From Chromobacterium sphagni (GTDB taxonomy: Bacteria; Pseudomonadota; Gammaproteobacteria; Burkholderiales; Chromobacteriaceae): a stretch of DNA of 64,000 nucleotides. The notes under the pieces are model-generated. The model was given only the letters and a program-made list of their open reading frames with translations, was not told the origin of the DNA and did not search any database. This document shows, in pieces, positions 8,639 to 16,161 of this stretch. The first letter of the stretch is position 1; every line of letters begins with the position of its first letter. Position numbers and translations under genes: made by a program. The stretch is from NCBI RefSeq assembly GCF_001855555.1, contig NZ_MKCT01000083.1:1-64000 (forward strand), given 5' to 3'.

Positions 8639-8688
8639 CCTGCATGGGGTGCAGGGGGTCGGAAGTTCGAATCTTCTCACCCCGACCA
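8639..8688 (+). repeat. 3' fragment of tRNA-Pro(GGG), probable attachment-site scar
   Basis: The segment reads as the 3' part of a tRNA-Pro: anticodon stem CCTGC/GCAGG around loop ATGGGGT (anticodon GGG), a T-arm with GTTCGAATC, the 3' acceptor strand CACCCCG and an encoded ACCA. The 5' acceptor strand and D-arm are missing upstream. Integrases of many islands recombine in the 3' half of tRNA genes and leave exactly such a duplicate at the far end. The native tRNA terminator follows at 8708, so chromosome resumes on the right and the element, or what remains of it, lies to the left. Confidence 0.75.
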
Positions 8689-8707
8689 AAACCAAATTCT
8701 GTTTAAT

Positions 8708-8736
8708 AAAAAACCCGGAAAATTCCGGGTTTTTTA
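8708..8736 (+). terminator. terminator of the former tRNA-Pro gene
   Basis: Inverted repeat AAACCCGGAA-AATTCCGGGTTT followed by a T run, 20 bases after the CCA end of the tRNA-Pro fragment. Confidence 0.75.
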
Positions 8737-8876
8737 TTGTCATTTTCTTGCGGGTTCTCCGCGGCATTTGAATTTGCTTGCAACTGATATATTCTGCTGA
8801 ATCCCGCAGCTTTCTCGACAGGTGGCTGTGGGTTTTCGCAAGTTATTGCTTTCAATTGAATTGAGCGCTGATAGTC

Positions 8877-9260
8877 ATGAGCACCTCCCGTCCTGATTCC
8901 CCTTGCATCGCCTTGTGTTCCACTGCGCTGGGGGATAACGTCTGCCGTGGCTGCGCGCGCACTTTTGCCGAGATCAGCCAATGGTGTTTCATGGGTGAGG
9001 ACGAGAGAGAGCGGGTTTGGCGGAGTTTGCCGCAGCGGCAGCGGCTGCTGCAGTTGGCGACAGCGTGCGCGGTGTTGTTGGAGCTGGACAAGTTGGATGG
9101 CGTCGAGTGGGCCAGGTTGCCCAATGGTTCGCATTATCGCCTGGATGAGCATGGGAACGAGCGCCTGCTGCTCTGGCGGGACGCCGCCGGGGGCAGGGCG
9201 CAATTGCCATGCCGGGAGCTGGCGCTGGAGCAGGCGGCGCAGTGGCTGTTGGCGCAATGA
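8877..9260 (+). CDS. DUF1289 family small cysteine protein
   Basis: A 127-residue protein. The N-terminus has the DUF1289 cysteine pattern: SPCIALCS, then NVCRGCAR and the conserved FAEISQWCFM helix, giving four conserved cysteines likely to bind a metal or iron-sulfur centre. The C-terminal half is a proteobacterial extension without a recognised motif. The gene stands 15 bases before the methyltransferase gene on the same strand and is probably cotranscribed with it. The biochemical role of the family is not known. Confidence 0.8.
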   Translation: MSTSRPDSPCIALCSTALGDNVCRGCARTFAEISQWCFMGEDERERVWRSLPQRQRLLQLATACAVLLELDKLDGVEWARLPNGSHYRLDEHGNERLLLWRDAAGGRAQLPCRELALEQAAQWLLAQ

Positions 9261-9275
9261 TTTGATGGAGGCGGC

Positions 9276-9881
9276 ATGCAGGACAGTTCGCAGCAGGAGT
9301 TCTGGGAGCGTCGCTACCGCGAGGGCGTGATGCCATGGGAGGGGGCGGAGCTGCTGGAGCCGGCCCGAAAATTCTTTTCCGCTCAGCCGCGGATGCGAAT
9401 GTTGCTGCCGGGCTGCGGCAGCGCGTCCGATATGCCGCCGCTGCTCGGCATGGGGCACGATGTGCTGGCGGTGGATTTCTGCGAGTCGGCGCTGGAGCTG
9501 GCGCGAAGGCAGTGGCCGGATGCGGCTGGCAGGCTGATGCTGGCCGATTTTTTCCAATTGGATTTGCCCGCTTTCGACTGCGTGTTCGAGCGGGCTTTTT
9601 TGTGCGCGTTGCCTATTTCGATGCGAAAGGAATATGCTGATGGCGTGGCTAGGATGGTCAAGCCGGGCGGGGTGCTGGCGGGCGTGTTTTTTCTGGCGAA
9701 AACCGACCGGGGTCCGCCTTTCGGCATGGATATTGAACAATTGGAAGCGCTTGTCGGCCAATGGTTTTTCTTGGAGGACAAGCAGCTTTTGCCGGATGGT
9801 CTGCATGTATTTCGCGGCCAGGAGTATTGGATGGTCTGGCGCAGGCGCAAGTTTGATCTGGATCAAGTTTCGACGGCGTGA
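9276..9881 (+). CDS. TPMT-family SAM-dependent methyltransferase
   Basis: A 201-residue class I methyltransferase of the thiopurine methyltransferase family. FWERRYREGVMPWE (residues 9-22) is the family N-terminal motif. LLPGCGSASD is motif I for SAM binding, AVDFCESALELAR is motif II, and FERAFLCALP matches the family's post-III segment. Substrates of bacterial members include thiols and selenium or tellurium compounds and cannot be told from sequence. GGAGG precedes the ATG closely. It overlaps nothing and follows the DUF1289 gene. Confidence 0.88.
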   Translation: MQDSSQQEFWERRYREGVMPWEGAELLEPARKFFSAQPRMRMLLPGCGSASDMPPLLGMGHDVLAVDFCESALELARRQWPDAAGRLMLADFFQLDLPAFDCVFERAFLCALPISMRKEYADGVARMVKPGGVLAGVFFLAKTDRGPPFGMDIEQLEALVGQWFFLEDKQLLPDGLHVFRGQEYWMVWRRRKFDLDQVSTA

Positions 9882-9961
9882 GGTTCTGGCTATTCGAGTC
9901 GATTTAAGAAAAAATACCGACCAATAAAAATAATGATGCGAATTGTTCAGGAGGAGAGCAA

Positions 9962-11761
9962 ATGGAATCGTTTTGGCGGCTGTACGCGTTTTCGGAAAAA
10001 AACTTCTGGAACACGCTGACCAGAAAGTTATGCAGTTTCTTTTTCATCAGCGGCTTCCAGTTGCTGATGGTGGCTTATTGCTATTGCGCACTGTCGGATA
10101 TCCGCGCCACGTTGCGGGCGGCCGGGGTGGCGCCGCAAGTGCTGGCCCGGGTAGAGAACAATATAGACAGCGCGCTGTGCTGGACGCTGGGTTTGTGGCT
10201 GGTCAGTTTTGTCTTCATCGCTTTCATGGTGTGGTATCTGCGTTACCTGATCGTGCGCCCGCTGCGCATGATCATCCAGATCTTCAATGAAATCGGCGCG
10301 GGCGCCGGCGATCTGTCGCGCGAAATCCCCACCGTCACTTACGATGAAATCCGCGAGCTGTCGCTGTCGTACAACCGTTTTCTGCTGAAGATGCGCGAAA
10401 TCATCAGCAATGTGCGGCTTATGACGGTGCGCATCGCGATGGACTCCGCGGTGACGCGGCGCAATGTCAGCGAATCTTTGGGCAGCGCCCGCCAGCAGGA
10501 CGAGTTAGCCAAGCGGGTGAGCCAGGCCAGCGATCAGAGCACGCGGGGAGTCGAGCAGGTGACGGAGCAGACCGAGGGCATTTCGTCCACCACGGCGGAA
10601 AACCTCAAGGTGGCGCAGGAGTCCTGCGAGGAATTGCGGCGGGTCACCGGCAGCATTCACGACATCAGCCGCAAGGTCGGACACTTCAATCTGACGGTGG
10701 AAGATCTCAGCCAGCGTTCGGCCAGCATCAAGACCATTGTCGACCTGATCAAGGACGTGTCGGAGCAGACCAATCTGCTGGCGCTGAATGCGGCGATCGA
10801 GGCGGCGCGCGCCGGCGAGAGCGGCCGCGGCTTCGCGGTGGTGGCGGACGAGGTGCGCAAGCTGGCCGAGCGGGTGAAAAAGGCCACGGATGAAATCTCG
10901 CACAATATCGACGGCATGCTGGGGCTGGTGGCGGAGACCCAGCAGGAAACCGCGGCGATTACCCAGGACACCAATCAGGCGCGCGATGTGATTTCGCGGG
11001 CTTCCGAGCACTTCAGCAAGATGATGGGCGATTTCGAGGCCACTTCGTCCAGTCTGAGCCAGATCGCCGCGACCATGCACGATTTCTCGCAGGCCAATCA
11101 TCAGGTGAACGAACATGTGGCGCAAATCCATTTGCTGGGACAGCAGGTGAATGCCCGCCTGGGGCAGACCGAGGGCGCGGCTGCGGAACTGACCGCGGCG
11201 GCCGAGCAGGTGCAGGAATTGGTGTCCAAGTTTGTGATCGGCGATGGCGTGTTCGACCAAGCGGTCAACCAGGCGCGCGGGGTGCGCGACGAGGTGCAGC
11301 AGCTGCTGCACGATGAGCTGACGCGCGGACTGGATCTGTTCGATCAGCGCTACCAGCCGATTGCCGGCACGACCCCGGCGAAGTACCGCACCGTTTACGA
11401 CGGCAAGCTGGAAAAAATGCTGCAGCCGCTGCTGGATCGGCTGGTGGGCCTGATTCCCGGCGGCAAGTTCTGCGTGGCGGTGGACGGCAACGGCTATGCG
11501 CCCACCCATAACAGCTGGTACAGCCGGCCGCTGAGCGGTGATGCGTCCAAGGACTTGGCTGAAAGCCGCGACAAGCGGATATTCAATGACCCGGCGGGTT
11601 TGCGCGCCGCGCGCAATCATCAGCCTTTCCTGCTGCAAACCTATAGCCGCGATACCGGCGAAGTGTTGTCCGAAGTAGTGCTGCCGCTGGAAGTGCGGGG
11701 CCGCCATTGGGGCGCCTTGCGGGTGGGTTTCGATCCTAACAGCCTGCTGGCGCAAGTCTGA
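9962..11761 (+). CDS. methyl-accepting chemotaxis protein with C-terminal sensor domain
   Basis: A 599-residue chemoreceptor. Two membrane helices lie near residues 23-43 and 72-94 with only a short periplasmic loop of about 28 residues between them, so it lacks a normal outside sensor. A HAMP domain follows ([20 protein letters not shown]), then the signalling domain with the hairpin tip [19 protein letters not shown] near 267-285. After the coiled coil a globular C-terminal domain (about 425-599; [37 protein letters not shown]) looks like a Cache/PAS-type ligand-binding module. Signals would therefore be sensed inside the cell. AGGAGAGC precedes the ATG. Confidence 0.9.
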   Translation: MESFWRLYAFSEKNFWNTLTRKLCSFFFISGFQLLMVAYCYCALSDIRATLRAAGVAPQVLARVENNIDSALCWTLGLWLVSFVFIAFMVWYLRYLIVRPLRMIIQIFNEIGAGAGDLSREIPTVTYDEIRELSLSYNRFLLKMREIISNVRLMTVRIAMDSAVTRRNVSESLGSARQQDELAKRVSQASDQSTRGVEQVTEQTEGISSTTAENLKVAQESCEELRRVTGSIHDISRKVGHFNLTVEDLSQRSASIKTIVDLIKDVSEQTNLLALNAAIEAARAGESGRGFAVVADEVRKLAERVKKATDEISHNIDGMLGLVAETQQETAAITQDTNQARDVISRASEHFSKMMGDFEATSSSLSQIAATMHDFSQANHQVNEHVAQIHLLGQQVNARLGQTEGAAAELTAAAEQVQELVSKFVIGDGVFDQAVNQARGVRDEVQQLLHDELTRGLDLFDQRYQPIAGTTPAKYRTVYDGKLEKMLQPLLDRLVGLIPGGKFCVAVDGNGYAPTHNSWYSRPLSGDASKDLAESRDKRIFNDPAGLRAARNHQPFLLQTYSRDTGEVLSEVVLPLEVRGRHWGALRVGFDPNSLLAQV

Positions 11762-11782
11762 GGCCTGTACCTCGGGCAGGGG

Positions 11783-11812
11783 CGGGGAGGCTAAGCCTCC
11801 CCGTTGCTTTTT
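11783..11812 (+). terminator. bidirectional terminator between MCP and GDT1 genes
   Basis: Stem CGGGGAGG-CTAAG-CCTCCCCG followed by TTGCTTTTT on the plus strand, between convergent genes. Confidence 0.7.
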
Positions 11813-11820
11813 GGCCGGTA

Positions 11821-12387
11821 TCAGATGTTCAGCGGCGACAGCAGGGTGATGATGCCCAGCACGACGAACAGCACCGCGGCGATGCCGTGCATCAGCTTTT
11901 GCGGCAGCTTCTTGGCGGCCACTTCGCCCAGCAGCACCGCCGGTACATTGGCCAGCATCATGCCCAGCGTGGTGCCGGCCACTACCATGGGCAGATCGTG
12001 GAAGCGGGCGGCCAGGGCGACGGTGGCGATCTGGGTCTTGTCGCCCATCTCCGCCAGGAAGAAGGCGATGACGGTGGTGCCGAAGATGCCGAAACGCTCG
12101 CGCAGCTTGTTGTCTTCATCCAGCTTGTCCGGAATCATCATCCACACCGCCATGGCGACAAAGGAAATGCCCAGGCCCCAGCGCATGATGTCGGGGCCGA
12201 CTTTGACCATCAGCCATTGGCCGACGGCCGCGGCGGCGAAGTGGTTGACCAGAGTGGACACGAAAATCCCCAGGATGATGGGTACGGGTTTTTTGAAGCG
12301 GGAGGCTAGCAGCAGGGCGAGCAACTGGGTCTTGTCGCCGATCTCGGCCAATGCCACCACGCCGGTGGAAATCAGGAATGCTTCCAT
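11821..12387 (-). CDS. TMEM165/GDT1 (UPF0016) family manganese exporter
   Basis: A 188-residue membrane protein with six helices in two homologous halves. Each half carries the family's E-x-G-D-K-T motif: ALAEIGDKTQL near residue 12-22 and LAEMGDKTQIA in the second half. Bacterial members export Mn2+. The start is ATG 12387 (MEAFLISTG), with GGAG seven bases before it; the longer reading from 12471 runs through the riboswitch. Control by a yybP-ykoY manganese riboswitch just upstream strongly supports a Mn2+ efflux role. Confidence 0.9.
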   Translation of the reverse strand: MEAFLISTGVVALAEIGDKTQLLALLLASRFKKPVPIILGIFVSTLVNHFAAAAVGQWLMVKVGPDIMRWGLGISFVAMAVWMMIPDKLDEDNKLRERFGIFGTTVIAFFLAEMGDKTQIATVALAARFHDLPMVVAGTTLGMMLANVPAVLLGEVAAKKLPQKLMHGIAAVLFVVLGIITLLSPLNI

Positions 12388-12399
12388 TGGGAACTCCAG

Positions 12400-12565
12400 G
12401 GGCCGCGCATACGCCATGACAAACCTGCGCCGCGGCCCCGCGATGCGCAAGCATGTCATGGGTCTTGCCAAACGGAAGGTATCGTCGCAACTGCCATGGC
12501 TGTGAAGCCAAGCATGTTGACAGTTGCCGGCGCTGTCGCTCGCCGAGGCTACTCCCCCAGAACGA
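12400..12565 (-). promoter_or_regulatory. yybP-ykoY manganese riboswitch
   Basis: The leader of the GDT1 gene on the minus strand contains the conserved GGGGGAGTAGCC (about 12560-12548), a GTCAACATGCTTGGC segment in the middle, and GGCAAGACCCATGACATG (about 12471-12453). This order of conserved blocks matches the enterobacterial alx/mntP class. When Mn2+ is bound, expression of the exporter should rise. Exact boundaries are estimated. Confidence 0.82.
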
Positions 12566-12601
12566 GGCGGATTGTAGGGGAATTGCCCGGCGCGGGCAAG
12601 C

Positions 12602-13063
12602 TTAGTCTAATTGCGAGGTGCAGCAGGGGCAGCGGGTGGCCTTGTCCGGAATGGCGGACAGGCAGTAACGACACTCCTTGGTGGCGGTAGCCGCGGGGAC
12701 TGGTGCGGCTTCCTCGCGCTTGAGGCGGTTGATCATCTTGACCAGCATGAAGATGGCGAAGGCGACGATGGTGAAGCTGACCAGCGCGTTGATGAACAGC
12801 CCCAGGTTCAGTGTGGTGGCGCCTGCCTGCTTGGCGGCGGCTACCGATACATAGGGGCCGGCCTGTTTGGCGCCTTCCTTCAGCACGAAGAACAGGTTGG
12901 AAAAGTCGACGTTGCCTATCAGCAGGCCTACCGGTGGCATGATGATATCGTCAACCAGCGATTTGACGATGGAGCCGAAAGCGCCGCCGATCACCACGCC
13001 GACGGCCAGGTCGATGACATTGCCTTTGACGGCGAATTCCTTGAATTCCTTCAGAACAGACAT
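12602..13063 (-). CDS. mscL: large-conductance mechanosensitive channel MscL with zinc-ribbon tail
   Basis: A 153-residue MscL. The start [24 protein letters not shown] is the amphipathic N-helix and first membrane helix; the second helix is [18 protein letters not shown] near 96-113. The channel opens under osmotic downshock to release solutes. After the usual cytoplasmic linker the tail differs from E. coli: [19 protein letters not shown] holds two CxxC pairs, a probable zinc ribbon. The family is certain; the function of the tail is not known. Confidence 0.96.
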   Translation of the reverse strand: MSVLKEFKEFAVKGNVIDLAVGVVIGGAFGSIVKSLVDDIIMPPVGLLIGNVDFSNLFFVLKEGAKQAGPYVSVAAAKQAGATTLNLGLFINALVSFTIVAFAIFMLVKMINRLKREEAAPVPAATATKECRYCLSAIPDKATRCPCCTSQLD

Positions 13064-13118
13064 GGTTTCTCCCTTTTTGATTAGGTTGATTTTAACTGTT
13101 TGAGCTTGTGGTGAAAAC

Positions 13119-13976
13119 TCATGCTGCTTGACTGGCTGGTCTGCGAGAGCCGGGCAGGGTTCCCAGCAGTGCGCCTCCCAGGATCAGTAGGATGGCCAGC
13201 AGCGTCAGCGGGTTCAGCCGCCCTTGGCCGCTGATGGCCAGCAGCAGGGTGGACAATAGCGGAGTGATGTAGGACAGCGAGCCGATCTGGCGCGGATCGC
13301 CGTGCTTGAGCGCGCGCTCCCACAGGAAAAAGGCGCCGCCCATCGGCCCCAGGCCCAGCAGCAGCAGCGCCGCCCATTGCATGGCGTCGGGCTGGGCGCG
13401 GGTTTCGAACAGTGCATGGCACAGCAGCGACAGCAGGCCGGAAATCAGGCAAAAGCCGCCGACGGCGCTGCCGCGGAACTCGGGTAGCCGGCCCAGCGCC
13501 AGGCTGAAGGTCGACCAGACGACTGCGGCGGCCATGGCCAGCAGGTAGCCTGGCAGGTATTGCTGGGACAGCGCCAGCGAACCGCCGGAGACGATCAACC
13601 CGGCGCCGATGAAGCCGAGCGTGCCGCCGGCGATGTGGCGGACGCCCAGGCGTGAGCCGGGCCGGAACAGCGGAGTCAGCATCACGATCAGCAACGGCCA
13701 CAGATAATTGAGCAGATTGGCTTCCAGCGCGGGGGCCATCCGGAAGGCGAAGAACAGCAGGAAGTGATAGCCAAACAGGCCGTAGATGCCAACCAGCAGC
13801 GTGGGCAGCGGCACTTTCCAGTCGCGGATGCGGCGCAGCGCCAACAGGCTGCCTATGGTCAGGCTGATGCCTACCACGAAGAAAGGCGGCAGCGAGCGGG
13901 TCAGGGCGCCCAGCGTGGCGAGCGAGGCCCAGAGCAGGATGGCTCCGGCGGCTAGCAGGGTGGGTTTGCTTGGCAT
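13119..13976 (-). CDS. EamA/DMT-superfamily exporter
   Basis: A 285-residue membrane protein with ten predicted helices in two EamA repeats ([17 protein letters not shown] at the start; [16 protein letters not shown] midway). [19 protein letters not shown] resembles the YddG aromatic amino acid exporter group, so amino acid or metabolite export is likely, but the substrate is not certain. ATG 13976 has CGGAG five bases before it; the longer frame to 14018 lacks a ribosome site. A single gene, followed by mscL on the same strand. Confidence 0.82.
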   Translation of the reverse strand: MPSKPTLLAAGAILLWASLATLGALTRSLPPFFVVGISLTIGSLLALRRIRDWKVPLPTLLVGIYGLFGYHFLLFFAFRMAPALEANLLNYLWPLLIVMLTPLFRPGSRLGVRHIAGGTLGFIGAGLIVSGGSLALSQQYLPGYLLAMAAAVVWSTFSLALGRLPEFRGSAVGGFCLISGLLSLLCHALFETRAQPDAMQWAALLLLGLGPMGGAFFLWERALKHGDPRQIGSLSYITPLLSTLLLAISGQGRLNPLTLLAILLILGGALLGTLPGSRRPASQAA

Positions 13977-14021
13977 ATCGTCTCCGGGGGGAGATTGATT
14001 GTAAGTGGGAAATGCCAAACG

Positions 14022-14049
14022 AAAAAGCCGCAGCGTAGGCTGCGGCTTA
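14022..14049 (-). terminator. terminator of the tRNA-Asn cluster
   Basis: Stem AAGCCGCAG-CCTACG-CTGCGGCTT with T run on the minus strand, 13 bases past the last tRNA-Asn in its reading direction. Confidence 0.8.
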
Positions 14050-14061
14050 TCGTATATAGGC

Positions 14062-14137
14062 TGGCTCCCCGAGCAGGGCTCGAACCTGCGACCTGCGGAT
14101 TAACAGTCCGTCGCTCTACCAACTGAGCTATCAGGGA
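14062..14137 (-). tRNA. tRNA-Asn(GTT), copy 1
   Basis: A 76-nt cloverleaf on the minus strand: acceptor TCCCTGA/TCGGGGA, D-arm AGCTCAGTTGGTAGAGC, anticodon loop CTGTTAA with GTT, T-arm GGTTCGAGCC, encoded CCA. Identical to the next two copies. Confidence 0.97.
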
Positions 14138-14163
14138 ACAAAACTTTGAAATCGGGCGGCGTG

Positions 14164-14239
14164 TGGCTCCCCGAGCAGGGCTCGAACCTGCGACCTGCGG
14201 ATTAACAGTCCGTCGCTCTACCAACTGAGCTATCAGGGA
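14164..14239 (-). tRNA. tRNA-Asn(GTT), copy 2
   Basis: Identical 76-nt gene to copy 1, with a 26-base spacer between them; encoded CCA. Confidence 0.97.
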
Positions 14240-14269
14240 ACACGCGACTCAAAATTAGCCAAGATGAAT

Positions 14270-14345
14270 TGGCTCCCCGAGCAGGGCTCGAACCTGCGAC
14301 CTGCGGATTAACAGTCCGTCGCTCTACCAACTGAGCTATCAGGGA
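14270..14345 (-). tRNA. tRNA-Asn(GTT), copy 3
   Basis: Identical 76-nt gene, first of the three in transcription order, 30 bases before copy 2. Confidence 0.97.
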
Positions 14346-14562
14346 ATTGAGTGAGGGCGAACTATATACTGGGCCAGGAAGGGATGTCAATGCTATGGGC
14401 GGTAAAAAATGGCGGCCCGGGGCGTGTTTTTTCAGGCTGTACGGTAGGTTGTTGTTATCGAATGGAATTTTCATTGTGGCGCATCGGACTCGCTAGGCGG
14501 CTGGCGATGGTGAGCTGGTTGGCGTTAAGATCGCGCATCGGAATAACAATCGGGAGTGGGGC

Positions 14563-15597
14563 ATGGATGCATTCTGGAGTGAATGGCTGCGGCAAAAGGG
14601 CGTCGAGCGCGATGAGCATGGCGAGTTGCCGTTGGCGCTGCAACTGCGTCAGGTTGAGGCGCTGCAGCGGCAGTCGGTGGCGGCGCCCTTGGTGAACTTC
14701 GCCCTGATCCGGGTGGAAGGCGAAGATGCCGCCGTGTTTTTGCAGAATCAATTGTCCAGCGACATTCGCGACGTGGTCGAAAGTCGGGCACAGTACAGCA
14801 CTTACTCCAGCGCGAAAGGCCGCATGCTGGCGAGTTTTCTGGTTTGGCAGTATCAAGGCGCTTATTACCTGATGGTGGCGGCCGATATTGCCGCCGCGAT
14901 AAGCAAGCGTTTGAGCATGTTTGTGTTGCGGGCCAAGGTTAGGCTATCTCTGGCTGATGAATGGTCTTTGTTGGGAATGTCCGGCGCGCGGGCGGTTGCG
15001 CTATTGCAGAATCATTTCTCCGGAATTGCCGAGCTGGAGCAATTGCAAGCGTTGACTATTGATGGCGCGGCGCTGCTGGCGTTGCCAGGTGGCGGATATG
15101 TGTTGGCGTTGCGCGAGACTGGCGCCCTGGCGCGGGAAATTGCCGCGGACGAGCAGCTATGCCCGCTTGCGCCAGAAGCATGGGCGCTGCGCGATATCGA
15201 GGCGGGAATTGCCTGGGTGGTGCAAGAGACTCAAGAGCAGTTTGTTCCGCAAATGGCGAATATGGAATTGATTGGCGCGGTAAACTTCAAGAAGGGATGC
15301 TATCCGGGTCAGGAAATCGTTGCTCGCAGCCAGTACTTGGGCAAGATGAAACGCAGGATGTTCAGGGTCGAGTTTGAAAAGCCGCTTGCTGTCGGCGCCA
15401 AGCTATATAGCCCGCAATTGCCGGATCAGGGAATTGGCATGCTGGCGGCGGTTTGCCGGGTGTCCGAAGATGGATATCGAGGCCTTGCTGTCGTGCAATC
15501 GCAGACTTGGGAGTCTGGAGTATTTGGCGATGAGGGTTACACTATTGCATTGACGGTCTTGGAATTGCCATACTCGATGGAGTCCGTAACCGAATAA
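14563..15597 (+). CDS. ygfZ: YgfZ folate-binding iron-sulfur cluster protein
   Basis: A 344-residue protein of the GcvT-like folate-binding family. The diagnostic motif KKGCYPGQEIVAR sits at about 243-255 with the conserved Cys246. YgfZ uses tetrahydrofolate to help maintain or repair certain iron-sulfur enzymes such as MiaB. The N-terminal part (LVNFALIRVEGEDAAVFLQNQLSSDI) matches the family. Length fits the family (about 330 residues). The GGGAGTGGGGC stretch ahead of the ATG gives a usable ribosome site. It is divergent from the tRNA-Asn genes and precedes hns copy 2. Confidence 0.93.
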   Translation: MDAFWSEWLRQKGVERDEHGELPLALQLRQVEALQRQSVAAPLVNFALIRVEGEDAAVFLQNQLSSDIRDVVESRAQYSTYSSAKGRMLASFLVWQYQGAYYLMVAADIAAAISKRLSMFVLRAKVRLSLADEWSLLGMSGARAVALLQNHFSGIAELEQLQALTIDGAALLALPGGGYVLALRETGALAREIAADEQLCPLAPEAWALRDIEAGIAWVVQETQEQFVPQMANMELIGAVNFKKGCYPGQEIVARSQYLGKMKRRMFRVEFEKPLAVGAKLYSPQLPDQGIGMLAAVCRVSEDGYRGLAVVQSQTWESGVFGDEGYTIALTVLELPYSMESVTE

Positions 15598-15623
15598 TGG
15601 GTAATGTGTTTTCTTTTTAATTC

Positions 15624-15653
15624 TTGACTTGTCCCAATTCCATTGGCTACATT
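15624..15653 (+). promoter_or_regulatory. sigma70-type promoter of hns copy 2
   Basis: TTGACT (15624-15629) and TACATT (15648-15653) with an 18-base spacer. The whole block from the -35 to the ribosome site is largely conserved with hns copy 1. Confidence 0.65.
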
Positions 15654-15693
15654 ACATCCTGTAATCGATAAACCAATAATCAAGGAACATGTT

Positions 15694-15999
15694 ATGGATC
15701 TGTCCAAGCTGGAATTCACCGAACTGGTCGCGCTGAAAGCCGACGTTGAAAACGAAATCAAGCGCCGCGAAGTTGAAGAAAAGTCCAAAGCCAAGAAGCA
15801 GATTATCGAGCTGGCCCGCGCTTATGGCCTGAGCGTTGAAGATGTTTTGAGCAAGACTGTTGCCGTGCGTAAGCCAGTTGAAGCCAAGTATCGCCACCCG
15901 TCGAACAACGAACTGACCTGGACTGGCCGTGGCCGTAAACCGGCTTGGGTGCAGGCCTGGATTGACAGTGGCAAGTCCTTGGACAAGCTGGCTATCTGA
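15694..15999 (+). CDS. H-NS family nucleoid protein, copy 2 (chromosomal)
   Basis: A 101-residue H-NS-like protein with the same plan as copy 1: coiled-coil N-terminal half and WTGRGRKPAWVQAW DNA-binding core. It differs from copy 1 at a small number of positions, mainly GLSVEDVLSK and RHPSNNELTWTG. It lies in ordinary chromosome next to ygfZ with its own promoter and terminator, so it is probably the ancestral copy. H-NS commonly represses type I-E cas promoters and horizontally acquired genes, so both copies could bear on the accessory regions of this window. Confidence 0.93.
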   Translation: MDLSKLEFTELVALKADVENEIKRREVEEKSKAKKQIIELARAYGLSVEDVLSKTVAVRKPVEAKYRHPSNNELTWTGRGRKPAWVQAWIDSGKSLDKLAI

Positions 16000-16017
16000 A
16001 CCTGGCCATCGGATTGT

Positions 16018-16046
16018 AAAAGGCGCCGTTTCGGCGCTTTTTTTTT
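16018..16046 (+). terminator. terminator of hns copy 2
   Basis: Stem AAAGGCGCCG-TTT-CGGCGCTTT followed by a long T run just after the hns stop. Confidence 0.85.
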
Positions 16047-16161
16047 GCTGAGTCGAGCGGCATGCGATAGCGTTTTACGCTTGCTATAAATACTAGTAGC
16101 ATTGCTCTGGTTGGCAGTGCTCTGACGCTGCACCTGGTTTTGAACGAGACTGGACAAGCGC

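Noticed and set aside
8580-8688. A complete tRNA-Pro gene
   Set aside because: The anticodon arm, T-arm and 3' acceptor strand are present but there is no D-arm or 5' acceptor strand upstream.
13952-14474. Repetitive ORFs with QLVERRTVNPQVAGSSPARGA
   Set aside because: They are the three tRNA-Asn genes translated.
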